From the NCBI GenBank assembly GCA_016124755.1, contig WGNA01000006.1, forward strand, positions 219,388-283,387: 64,000 bases of DNA, read 5' to 3'. Shown one piece after another: positions 17,548 to 25,789 of this stretch (the stretch's first letter is position 1; each line of letters begins with the position of its first letter). Position numbers and translations under genes: made by a program. The stretch is from Bacteroidota bacterium. GTDB taxonomy: Bacteria > Bacteroidota > Bacteroidia > NS11-12g > UBA9320. The notes below the pieces were generated by a model. It searched no databases and was not told the origin of the DNA. It saw nothing but the letters and a program-made list of their open reading frames with translations.

Positions 17548-18270
17548 ATGACAAAAAAAACTGTTTCCATTGTTATTCCGGCTTATAATGAGGGGAAGAC
17601 AATTCACCTGATTCTGGATAAAATTCGCCAGGTTGAACTTGACTTTGAAGTTCAAAAAGAATTGATAATCGTAAATGATTGTTCCAGCGACAACACCACC
17701 GAAGCGGTTCAGAATTATCAAAATCAATATCCGGAACTGGGAATCCGACTTCTTGAACACACCGTGAACAAAGGGAAAGGTGCAGCTCTTCATACCGGAA
17801 TTGCCGGCGCCACCGGTGACTTTGTTTTAATTCAGGATGCCGATCTCGAGTACGATCCGTTTGAATACAATGATCTTTTGAGGCCGTTGTTGCAGGAGGT
17901 TGCGGATGTAGTTTACGGTTCTCGTTTTATGGGAGGGAAGCCGCACAGAATTCTGTTCTTCTGGCACACATTAGGAAATAAATTCCTGACTTTTCTAAGC
18001 AATGCTTTTACGAATCTCAACCTTAGCGACATGGAAACCTGTTACAAGGTATTTCGACGTGAGTTGGTTCAAAGCATTAATCTCAAAGAAAAGAGGTTTG
18101 GTTTTGAGCCGGAGGTTACGGCAAAAATTTCAAGAATCCCCAAAATCCGTATTTACGAAATCGGGATTTCATATTACGGGAGAACCTACGAAGACGGTAA
18201 GAAAATCGGCTGGCGCGATGGTTTCAGAGCACTGTGGTGCATTTTTAAATACAACATTCTGGAAAAATAA
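17548..18270 (+). CDS. family 2 glycosyltransferase, polyprenol-phosphate sugar synthase type
   Basis: A 240-residue GT-A enzyme. VSIVIPAYNEGKTI opens the fold, followed by NDCSSDNT and the DxD metal site in QDADLEYDP, with the acceptor-side MGGKPHR and ETCYKVFRRE typical of DPM1-like dolichol- or undecaprenyl-phosphate mannosyl/glucosyltransferases. No C-terminal membrane segments are present, so it works as a peripheral membrane enzyme. The next gene, 6 bp downstream, encodes a polytopic membrane protein that may use the lipid-linked sugar. The start is 28 bp from the divergent mnmD start. Confidence 0.9.
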   Translation: MTKKTVSIVIPAYNEGKTIHLILDKIRQVELDFEVQKELIIVNDCSSDNTTEAVQNYQNQYPELGIRLLEHTVNKGKGAALHTGIAGATGDFVLIQDADLEYDPFEYNDLLRPLLQEVADVVYGSRFMGGKPHRILFFWHTLGNKFLTFLSNAFTNLNLSDMETCYKVFRRELVQSINLKEKRFGFEPEVTAKISRIPKIRIYEIGISYYGRTYEDGKKIGWRDGFRALWCIFKYNILEK

Positions 18271-18276
18271 TTCCAC

Positions 18277-19581
18277 ATGCGCTGGGTGAATATCTCCATT
18301 GGTGTGACGATGATTCTCGTAATCTGGTCTGCATCAAACATAATGTGGAGCGGTCACCATTATCAGGGAATTATTAAGGCAGACGGAAAAGGATATTACG
18401 CACATCTTCCCGCAATTTTCATTTATCAAAATCTCAACTTTCCGCAATTCGATTCCATTGAAAACGGAAAATATTTTAATGAAAATTACAAATACGATTA
18501 CCGTAAAACCTACGACGGACATATTATTAATAAATATTTTGCCGGTACATCGCTTCCTGTATTACCGTTCTTTTTAGGCGGGCATCTTATTACTAAAATT
18601 AGCGGTGGCGACGCCGATGGCTATTCAAAATGGTATCAGATAATGGTGAGTGTTGCCGGTATCTTTTATTTACTTCTATCACTTATAGTTTTCGTGCGCT
18701 TTCTGAAATTATTCGAAATACCGCCGAATATTATAGCCCTTTCTCTTCCTGTAATGGTATTCGGTACCAACTGGTATTATTACGTTGTGGTAGAACCCGC
18801 CATGTCACATGTTTATTCGGTATTCTTTATTTCTCTTTTTCTTTATCAGATCGCCCGGTGGGCGAGGAGAGGAGTTTTCAATCCGGTTAATTCAGGAGTT
18901 TTAGTCGGTTTAATACTTTTCATCAGACCGGTTAACGGATTGATACTACTTGCTACTCCAATATTCTTCGACGACTTCACTCATTTTAGAAATGAATTTT
19001 TAGCGCTCATCAGAAAGGATAGAAGAATCATTTTAGCTGTCCTTTTTGCCTTTTTAATTCCGGCCTTACAACTCGTTATTTATAAAATTCAATGCGGACA
19101 TTTTATGGTTTATTCTTACGAAGAAGAGGGTTTCAACTTTCTCCATCCGCATTTCTTCGACATTCTTTTCAGCTATAAAAAGGGATTGTTTTTATACACG
19201 CCTTTGATGTTGATTTCCCTTTTCGGTTTAGTTCCGATGCTAACTCATAACAGATGGTGGTCGCTTTCTCTTTTTTCTTTTTTTATAATTCTGACCTGGG
19301 TTTTATCCAGTTGGTGGAACTGGTATTACGGAGGTAGCTTTTCATCCAGAGCCTATCTCGAGTATATGCTCATTTTCGCATGGCCGATGGCAGAACTATT
19401 GAAAAAAATATCCGGGCAAAAACGTTTAATTAAATGGCTCTTTGGAGTCGCGATAGTTTTATTGCTTCTGCTTTGTCAGTTTCAAACCTTTCAATACAGA
19501 CACATGGTTATCCATTGGGACTCCATGACACAAGAAAGTTACTGGAACGTATTCCTCAATTTTGATTTTCTGAAGAAGTAA
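18277..19581 (+). CDS. polytopic membrane protein, possible GT-C-type glycosyltransferase
   Basis: A 434-residue protein with about nine or ten hydrophobic segments, starting at residues 4-20 and ending at about 395-412. An early acidic extramembrane loop carries DGKGYYAHLPA, followed by a long loop with DYRKTYDGH. That layout (first membrane helix, then a loop with acidic residues near the start) is seen in GT-C glycosyltransferases, which use polyprenyl-phosphate sugars. The gene directly follows a DPM1-like gene, which supports this idea. WWNWYYGGSFSSRAYLE near residue 345 is strongly aromatic. I do not recognise a specific family. Its 3' end overlaps the convergent cytochrome-like gene by 26 bp. 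Confidence 0.75.
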   Translation: MRWVNISIGVTMILVIWSASNIMWSGHHYQGIIKADGKGYYAHLPAIFIYQNLNFPQFDSIENGKYFNENYKYDYRKTYDGHIINKYFAGTSLPVLPFFLGGHLITKISGGDADGYSKWYQIMVSVAGIFYLLLSLIVFVRFLKLFEIPPNIIALSLPVMVFGTNWYYYVVVEPAMSHVYSVFFISLFLYQIARWARRGVFNPVNSGVLVGLILFIRPVNGLILLATPIFFDDFTHFRNEFLALIRKDRRIILAVLFAFLIPALQLVIYKIQCGHFMVYSYEEEGFNFLHPHFFDILFSYKKGLFLYTPLMLISLFGLVPMLTHNRWWSLSLFSFFIILTWVLSSWWNWYYGGSFSSRAYLEYMLIFAWPMAELLKKISGQKRLIKWLFGVAIVLLLLLCQFQTFQYRHMVIHWDSMTQESYWNVFLNFDFLKK

Positions 19582-19993
19582 TCCGCAGTTTTTCAATTCT
19601 TGGAATAGGTCCGCCACAAAAACTGTGATGGCAATCTATGCATGCATCAACCCCTTTGTTGAACCGATAAGTCATCGACGAATCACCGCTTTGAAGTTGT
19701 TCCATCACCAAAGCATAAGCAGCCGAATGTTCTTTAAAAGTCTGATTAACGGTTCCCGGAGTAGTTGGTTTCGAAGAAGTAAGGTTTTTATAAGCTGATG
19801 GAAAGGTGAACGAATCCGCTCCTTCCAGAATTTGTTTTCGAAGCAATTGATTTTCGAATTCCATCTTACGCATTAGCAGAGCAAGTTCAGATGGTTCATA
19901 AATATCAGGAGCCTCCTGTTGCTGAACCGGTTTTTTATTACAAGCCGCAACCAAAGCAATGAGCGAAACGAGAATGATAGCTGTTTTTCTCAT
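19556..19993 (-). CDS. lipoprotein with one heme-c site (CxxCH)
   Basis: A 145-residue lipoprotein. The signal peptide ends in the lipobox LVAAC with Cys18. A single heme-binding motif CIDCH (Cys118, Cys121, His122) lies near the C-terminus in GVDACIDCHHSFCGGPI; a third nearby Cys126 is present. The middle is helical (residues 35-60 and 85-100). A c-type cytochrome-like electron carrier in the periplasm or on the outer membrane is the likely role. The start overlaps the stop of the DUF4920 gene by ATGA, and that gene overlaps the ABC ATPase gene in the same way, so the three are coupled. Confidence 0.8.
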   Translation of the reverse strand: MRKTAIILVSLIALVAACNKKPVQQQEAPDIYEPSELALLMRKMEFENQLLRKQILEGADSFTFPSAYKNLTSSKPTTPGTVNQTFKEHSAAYALVMEQLQSGDSSMTYRFNKGVDACIDCHHSFCGGPIPRIEKLRITSSENQN

Positions 19994-20475
19994 TTAATAA
20001 TTACCCCGCTGGCCATAAAAGTGTAATTCACTTCCGGAGTGCTGATCTTCATAATTTCTTCCTCCGTTTGTCCTTCGTCTTGAGCATAGTGACGCAGTTC
20101 TTCAACAGAAACCGTATCAACAAAAGCATATCCTTCAACTATTGCCTGATGACCGGCGCTGTTCTTGGGTACGAAGAATCCGTAATCTTTGAACTTAATA
20201 AACAGATTGTCGTCGCCCTCCATTTTCAGATTGATCCAGCAGCCTTTAGCCTGGCAAACCTGACCAATTTCTCCCGCAAGTTTCACCTCAACCGAATCAT
20301 GTCCTTCCAACATTCCGGGAAGTTTTGAAACTTCAACAGCTCCTTCTTCATTGATAGTGGAATCACCAAATACTCCGAAATATTCGGGTGAATCTTTTAC
20401 TGAAGTTTTGTTACAGGCAGTAAAAAAAGAAATGGAAACGAGCAGAGCCATTCCGGCAAAGAGTGTCTTTTTCAT
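19990..20475 (-). CDS. DUF4920-type lipoprotein
   Basis: A 161-residue lipoprotein with the signal MKKTLFAGMALLVSISFFTAC (Cys21). The mature part matches what I know of DUF4920: an FGD segment, then VKLAGEIGQVCQAKGCWINLKM with two conserved cysteines four residues apart, then FIKFKDYGFFVPKN and a C-terminal HYAQDEGQTEEE. The cysteine pair with Trp is suggestive of metal or heme handling, but this is inferred. ATGA overlaps link it upstream to the ABC ATPase and downstream to the CxxCH lipoprotein. Confidence 0.82.
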   Translation of the reverse strand: MKKTLFAGMALLVSISFFTACNKTSVKDSPEYFGVFGDSTINEEGAVEVSKLPGMLEGHDSVEVKLAGEIGQVCQAKGCWINLKMEGDDNLFIKFKDYGFFVPKNSAGHQAIVEGYAFVDTVSVEELRHYAQDEGQTEEEIMKISTPEVNYTFMASGVIIK

Positions 20476-21110
20476 AATGTGGAAGTATGCGTATTTAAGT
20501 CAATAAACTGGTCGCAAATAACATATTCTTTCTCATAATTACTGGCGATGACAACAGTGCAATTGGTAGGTATTTCCCTGATTTTTTCCGTAAACCAGTT
20601 AATTCCCTGATCATCCAGATTCGATGTCGGTTCATCGAGGAGATAAATTCCGCTTTCCGAAGCCAGGGTGATAATCAGCTTTAAACGTTGTTTCATACCG
20701 CTGGAAAACAAACCCACATTTTTAGTCAGGTGTTTTTTTAACCCGGTTTCTTCAAGCCAATTATTAAGATCGACTTCCTTTCTTTTTTGTTTGAGTTTGA
20801 AATGGAATTCGAGGCATTCTTCCAATGTAAAACTCTCGACCAGTTCGAAGTAGGGAGCGGTATAACTAAAGTATCGGTGCCAATCAGCAAGATCCAGATT
20901 GGTCGAATTCAATTGCCACCCGACCTCGCCACCGGTTGGGCCCATGGCACCGCAAAGAATTTTTAATAAGGTTGATTTACCACTTCCGTTTTTACCCAGA
21001 ATCGCTATCCGTGCTCCCGGAGCGATATCCATTTTAAGATCTTTAAAAAGCCAGTGGTTTTTAAAACGTTTGGATAATCCGGAAAGTCGGATGACCGGTG
21101 TTTCTGTCAT
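20472..21110 (-). CDS. ABC transporter ATP-binding protein (CcmA-like size and type)
   Basis: A compact 212-residue ATPase. Walker A GKNGSGKST is at 39-47, the signature LFSSGMKQRLKL around 134-145 and Walker B YLLDEPTSNLD at 156-166. Length, GMKQR signature and the N-terminal LSKRF are like CcmA, the ATPase of the cytochrome c heme exporter, and the downstream genes include a CxxCH lipoprotein. However, no permease gene is adjacent, so the assignment to heme export is tentative. It starts 1 bp after the lpxA stop and so may be expressed with the lpx operon. Confidence 0.82.
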   Translation of the reverse strand: MTETPVIRLSGLSKRFKNHWLFKDLKMDIAPGARIAILGKNGSGKSTLLKILCGAMGPTGGEVGWQLNSTNLDLADWHRYFSYTAPYFELVESFTLEECLEFHFKLKQKRKEVDLNNWLEETGLKKHLTKNVGLFSSGMKQRLKLIITLASESGIYLLDEPTSNLDDQGINWFTEKIREIPTNCTVVIASNYEKEYVICDQFIDLNTHTSTL

Positions 21111-21111
21111 C

Positions 21112-21894
21112 TTATCGGGAAAGGAATCCTTTCATAATTCCCCGGTCTGATGTTTTAATGAAACTGATGATTTCGTCTCTTTCCCGGGTAGCCGGCATTT
21201 CGGCTTCTATTTTTGCTAATGCGATGGCGTTGTTCATTCCCCGCAAATACAACATCCGGTAGATTTCCTGAATCTCCGCAATCTTTTCGGAAGAAAATCC
21301 CCTTCTTCTTAACCCAATCGAATTAACTCCTTCGTAGGATAGAGGTTCACGTGCAGCTTTCGTATAAGGTGGCACATCTTTACGAACCAGTGATCCGCCT
21401 GAAATAATTACGTGAGCACCAATTTTTGAAAACTGATGAACGGCAACAAGTCCGCTGAGAATGGCAAAATCGTCTATGATTACCTCGCCTGCAATTTGAG
21501 ACGCATTGCCAATGATGACATGATTTCCGATAACGCAGTCGTGCGCAACATGTGAGTATCCCATCAACAGACAATTGCTTCCAATAACCGTTTTGCCCTT
21601 GGTACGGGTTCCGCGGTTAACGGTTACACATTCGCGGATGGTTGTGTTGTCACCAATTTCAACTGTGGTTTTTTCCCCTTCAAATTTTAAATCCTGCGGT
21701 ATGGCAGAAATAACTGCACCGGGGAATATTCTACAATTCTTGCCAATACGTGCTCCTTCCATAATGGTGACATTGGAACCGATCCAGGTTCCTTCACCGA
21801 TTTCCACATCTTTATGGATGGTCACGAAAGGTTCGATTACCACATTGTCGGCAATCTTCGCTTCCGGGTTAACATATGCAAGAGGTTGAATCAT
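21112..21894 (-). CDS. lpxA: acyl-ACP:UDP-GlcNAc O-acyltransferase LpxA
   Basis: A 260-residue cytoplasmic enzyme for the first step of lipid A synthesis. The N-terminal ~185 residues are left-handed beta-helix hexapeptide repeats (VVIEPFVTI, IGEGTWIGSNVTI). The catalytic His lies in MGYSHVAHDCVIG. The C-terminal helical domain (GLRRRGFSSEKI) is characteristic. The start MIQPLAYVNPEA matches the family. It is third in lpxD-lpxC/fabZ-lpxA, 13 bp behind lpxC/fabZ. Confidence 0.97.
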   Translation of the reverse strand: MIQPLAYVNPEAKIADNVVIEPFVTIHKDVEIGEGTWIGSNVTIMEGARIGKNCRIFPGAVISAIPQDLKFEGEKTTVEIGDNTTIRECVTVNRGTRTKGKTVIGSNCLLMGYSHVAHDCVIGNHVIIGNASQIAGEVIIDDFAILSGLVAVHQFSKIGAHVIISGGSLVRKDVPPYTKAAREPLSYEGVNSIGLRRRGFSSEKIAEIQEIYRMLYLRGMNNAIALAKIEAEMPATRERDEIISFIKTSDRGIMKGFLSR

Positions 21895-21907
21895 GCGTCA
21901 AAAGTAT

Positions 21908-23326
21908 CTATTTATTCTCAACGATTTGGGCCATCATATCCGCCTCACAAACAAGACGATCTCCAACATAGCCTTCTCCGTGCATAAGACATAAACCCCG
22001 ACGGATGGGCGCCGTTAATTCCATTTTAATAATGAGCGTATCGCCCGGTACCACTTTACCCTTGAATTTGGCATTCTCTATTTTTACGAAGTAGGTACTC
22101 CAGGCTTCCGGATTCTCTTTGTCGTGTAATACCAGTACGCCGCCTGCCTGAGCCATTGCCTCGAGTTGAAGAACTCCCGGCATTAACGGTTCACCGGGAA
22201 AATGTCCCTGAAAGAAGTATTGATCCCCGGTGATATTTTTTACTGCCGTAATGATGTTCTCATTAATCTGAACAATTTTATCAACCAGCAAAAACGGGAA
22301 AGTATGGGGAAGAATTTTTTCGATCTGCTGATAGTTAAATACGGGTTCAGCATTCGGATTATAACGAGGAATATTCTTGATCCGGAGTTGTTCCTTCTTC
22401 GTTTTCTCCATAATCTTTCTGATTTTCTTGGCAAATTCCACGTTAGCAGCGTGGCCGGGTCTGGCGGCCATTATCTGTGCTTTCATCGGCATACCCACCA
22501 ATGCGAGATCACCGATCATATCCAGCAGCTTGTGTCGTGCAGGTTCGTTTTGAAATCTCAACTCCACATTGTTGAGGATTCCTTCCTTCTTTACTTCTAC
22601 TTTAGGCTTGTTAAAAAGCTTCGCTAACTGATCCAGTTCTTCGTCTTCAATTACACGATCCACAATTACGATGGCATTGTTGAGATCACCTCCTTTAATG
22701 AGGTTGTGCTCTAAAAGCATTTCCAGTTCGTGAAGGAAACAAAACGTTCTGCAACTGGAGATCTCAGAATCAAACTCATTTAACTGGCTGATGGAAGCGT
22801 GCTGGCTTCCTAAAACCGGAGAGTTGTAATCGATCATTACGGTAAGACGGTAGTCGTCAAGTGGCATGGCGACCATTTCAACTCCGCGCTCCGGTTCTGC
22901 ATAAGAAATATTATACGGAACCGAAAAATATTCTCTTTCCTTGCTCTGCTCCACAGTTCCAATCTCCTTCAACTTGTCAACAAAGGGCTTGGAACTTCCA
23001 TCCATTATCGGAGTTTCCATGGCATCAAGTTGAACCAGAACATTGTCGATTTCAAGACCGGCTAAAGCTGCCAGCACATGTTCAATTGTACTCACACGGG
23101 CGCCGTTTTGCTCAAGTGTAGTACCTCTTGATACATCAACAACATTTTCTGCCAGAGCATCAATTATCGGTTGCCCTTCGATATCGGTTCGCTGAAATTT
23201 ATATCCGTGATCCTCAGGTGCCGGAACAAAAGTCATGTTAACCGGTTTGCCGGTGTGCAGTCCGACTCCGCTTACGGTAAATGCACTTTTTATGGTTGTT
23301 TGCATCTTCTCCATGTCAGCCATCAT
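21908..23326 (-). CDS. lpxC/fabZ: bifunctional LpxC deacetylase / FabZ dehydratase
   Basis: A 472-residue fusion characteristic of Bacteroidota. Residues ~8-310 are LpxC, the zinc UDP-3-O-acyl-GlcNAc deacetylase: TIKSAFTVSGVGLHTG at the start, zinc His in STIEHVLAALAGL, and HKLLDMIGDLAL with the second His and Asp. Residues ~320-472 are FabZ, the beta-hydroxyacyl-ACP dehydratase: FPFLLVDKIV, then GHFPGEPLMPGVLQLEAMAQ with the catalytic His and Glu. The fusion couples lipid A and fatty acid synthesis. Met1, Met2, Met5 or Met8 could be the start. It begins 2 bp after lpxD. Confidence 0.96.
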   Translation of the reverse strand: MMADMEKMQTTIKSAFTVSGVGLHTGKPVNMTFVPAPEDHGYKFQRTDIEGQPIIDALAENVVDVSRGTTLEQNGARVSTIEHVLAALAGLEIDNVLVQLDAMETPIMDGSSKPFVDKLKEIGTVEQSKEREYFSVPYNISYAEPERGVEMVAMPLDDYRLTVMIDYNSPVLGSQHASISQLNEFDSEISSCRTFCFLHELEMLLEHNLIKGGDLNNAIVIVDRVIEDEELDQLAKLFNKPKVEVKKEGILNNVELRFQNEPARHKLLDMIGDLALVGMPMKAQIMAARPGHAANVEFAKKIRKIMEKTKKEQLRIKNIPRYNPNAEPVFNYQQIEKILPHTFPFLLVDKIVQINENIITAVKNITGDQYFFQGHFPGEPLMPGVLQLEAMAQAGGVLVLHDKENPEAWSTYFVKIENAKFKGKVVPGDTLIIKMELTAPIRRGLCLMHGEGYVGDRLVCEADMMAQIVENK

Positions 23327-23328
23327 TC

Positions 23329-24378
23329 TTATTCCTTTTCTTTTTTCTCTGATTGATTGTGAAGTTTTTCCAGTTTGGAAATACGATCCCGCATATTCGG
23401 GAGATCTTTTATCATTAAGTGGCTTCTCAACGCATCCTTTACAGGCATTACCGGACTTCCGAACAGTTGAGTATTCTTTTCTGTAATGTCTTTGTTTAAT
23501 CCGCTTTGTGCACCGACCTGTGTTCCGTCGGCTACTTTTAAATGTCCGGCAAAGCCAACTTGTCCGCCGATCACGCAGTACTTTCCGAGTGTCGTACTTC
23601 CGGATATTCCTGTCTGACCTGCGATAACTGTGTGATCGCCGATTTCCACATTGTGAGCAACCTGAATCAGGTTATCCAGCTTAACGCCATCCCCAATCCG
23701 TGTACTTCCGATGGTAGCCCGGTCAATCGAACAATTCGATCCTATCTCCACATCATCTCCAACTACCACATTGCCAATCTGCGGAATTTTCACATAGGTT
23801 CCATCACCTTTTGGGGCGTGTCCGAAACCATCGCTGCCGATAACGGTACCGGAATGTATAATACCATTCTTGCCAACAACGCATTCGTGATAAACACTCA
23901 CATTAGAATACACCAAAGTGTTGTCGCCAATTACTGCATCGTCTCCGATATAAACGTTGGGATAAATTTTAACACCGTTTCCGATTTTAGCCCGGTCTCC
24001 GACAAAAGCATTAGCACCTATATAAACGTTATCGCCAATGGACGCAGAAGATGAAATCACCGCACGATTGTCAACGCCACTTTTATCCCGTGCAGGATTG
24101 TAATAATGATTGAGAATCTGACAAAATGCGAGATAAGCATTGTCGGTGCGGATGAAGGTTTTATCCGATTCAGAATTAATTTCCTGATCCCGGTTAATAA
24201 GAATAATGTCGGCCTGGGTTGAAAATAAATGTTCGGCGTATTTTGGATTTGAGAGAAAGGTTAACGACCCGGGAATTCCCTGATCAATTTTCGAAATACC
24301 GGAAATCCATTCCCGACTTTTCCCTTCAATTTCCCCCCCGATGAGTTCTGCGACTTCGGTAACCGAAAGTTTTGTCAA
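23329..24378 (-). CDS. lpxD: UDP-3-O-acylglucosamine N-acyltransferase LpxD
   Basis: A 349-residue enzyme for the third lipid A step. The N-terminal uridine-binding domain (residues 1-100, LTFLSNPKYAEHL) is followed by hexapeptide repeats with the catalytic His in IQVAHNVEIGDHTVIAGQ and the typical FAGHLKVADGTQVGAQSG. The C-terminal helix carries KLEKLHNQSEKKEKE. It is first in the lpx operon; a -7-like TACTTTTG lies on the minus strand at 24395-24402, in the short gap behind the HD hydrolase gene. Confidence 0.97.
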   Translation of the reverse strand: MTKLSVTEVAELIGGEIEGKSREWISGISKIDQGIPGSLTFLSNPKYAEHLFSTQADIILINRDQEINSESDKTFIRTDNAYLAFCQILNHYYNPARDKSGVDNRAVISSSASIGDNVYIGANAFVGDRAKIGNGVKIYPNVYIGDDAVIGDNTLVYSNVSVYHECVVGKNGIIHSGTVIGSDGFGHAPKGDGTYVKIPQIGNVVVGDDVEIGSNCSIDRATIGSTRIGDGVKLDNLIQVAHNVEIGDHTVIAGQTGISGSTTLGKYCVIGGQVGFAGHLKVADGTQVGAQSGLNKDITEKNTQLFGSPVMPVKDALRSHLMIKDLPNMRDRISKLEKLHNQSEKKEKE

Positions 24379-24405
24379 TGCTGGTGTTTTGGGGCAAAAG
24401 TAAAA

Positions 24406-25620
24406 CTATTTTGGCGTACAGATAAAATACTTTCTGACCACACTATCAGGGGTTAAAAAGTTGTAATTGTCGGATGCTTTAACCAAATCTATTAAGCTGC
24501 CGTCTTTCCTCCGGATGAAGATATTTTCGGATAAAGAATGATAGGCTTCGTTCTCAGCAACTCCGGATTGCACTAAATAATTCACCTCACTTTCAGACCA
24601 GTTTCCAGAACTCATTACCTCCTGTTTTATAGAATTGAGAAATTGCGGAGGAAACTCTTCGCTCTGAATTTTGCAAGACGGTAATTTCCGGTTGATCAGT
24701 TGATAACTGAGATGAGCAAGCAACCGGTCTTTTTCATTAACCCAATATTTGATGCAGGCAAACAATTCGATATCGTCGAGTGAATTAAAACGGTTCAGAA
24801 TTTCTTTGTCTTTCAGATTATCCGGTGTGATGGTATTCTCCACAAAAAACTGAAAGTTGGGAAGCGTAAAAATGGGAATTCCCTCATCGTAAAGTTGTCG
24901 AGCTCTTCGAACAATATTATGTAAAAGCGTATCTGCTGCCAGTGCTGTTTTATGCAAATAAACCTGCCAATACATGAGTCGTCTGGCAACGATAAATTTC
25001 TCTATACTGTAAATCCCCTTCTCATCAATTACGAGCTGGTCGTTCACCACGTTCAGCATTTGAATGATGCGTTCAAGTCCGACAATTCCCTCTGAAACCC
25101 CGGTGTAAAAACTGTCGCGGGTTAAATAGTCGAGACGATCCATATCTAATTGCGAAGAGACAAGCTGATGCAGAAACCGCTTGGGATATTTGTCTGTAAA
25201 AATTTCAATCGCTCCTGAAAGTGCTCCGTTAAATTCGATGTTCAGCATTTCCATTATCCTCAGCGAGATCACTTCGTGCTTTGTACCTTTAATAATGGTC
25301 TTTTCCAAAACATGCGAAAAAGGTCCGTGACCAATGTCGTGGAGCAGGATCGCACATTTGGCATCGAGTTCTTCCTGATCAGAAATTTCAACATCCTTGC
25401 TCCTCAGAACCGCGATTGCCCGGTGCATGAGATGCATAGCTCCGAGGGCATGATGAAACCGGGTGTGCGTGGCTCCGGGATAAATTAAACCGGTTAATCC
25501 CAATTGTCGTATTCTTCTGAGGCGCTGAAAAAACGGGTGTTCGATGAGCTCAAAAATCAGGTCGTCGGTCACATTTATAAATCCGTAAATCGGATCGTTA
25601 ATAATCTTGCGGGCGGGCAT
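24406..25620 (-). CDS. HD-domain phosphohydrolase
   Basis: A 404-residue HD-superfamily protein. Metal ligands are visible: HTRFHHALGAMHL, then LLHDIGHGPFSHVLE with the HD pair, and a later Asp in LDMDRLDYLTRD. This is the layout of the SAMHD1/dGTPase-related bacterial family (DUF/COG1078), which hydrolyses nucleoside triphosphates or other phosphoesters; the substrate here is not known. It lies 27 bp upstream of lpxD on the same strand, and this neighbour pair is commonly conserved in the phylum. Confidence 0.9.
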   Translation of the reverse strand: MPARKIINDPIYGFINVTDDLIFELIEHPFFQRLRRIRQLGLTGLIYPGATHTRFHHALGAMHLMHRAIAVLRSKDVEISDQEELDAKCAILLHDIGHGPFSHVLEKTIIKGTKHEVISLRIMEMLNIEFNGALSGAIEIFTDKYPKRFLHQLVSSQLDMDRLDYLTRDSFYTGVSEGIVGLERIIQMLNVVNDQLVIDEKGIYSIEKFIVARRLMYWQVYLHKTALAADTLLHNIVRRARQLYDEGIPIFTLPNFQFFVENTITPDNLKDKEILNRFNSLDDIELFACIKYWVNEKDRLLAHLSYQLINRKLPSCKIQSEEFPPQFLNSIKQEVMSSGNWSESEVNYLVQSGVAENEAYHSLSENIFIRRKDGSLIDLVKASDNYNFLTPDSVVRKYFICTPK

Positions 25621-25789
25621 GGTGCAATATTAAATGTGATATCCGGCTTCCTCACTACTCATATAATCAATCGGTGAATGAGATTATAAAGTCAATTTAC
25701 AGAACTTACTTCATGGTTTATACGAAGCTTACGATTATTGCAGTTGAAATGGGAGTTCTCCTGAACCCCGTTTTCATTATCATTTAAAA

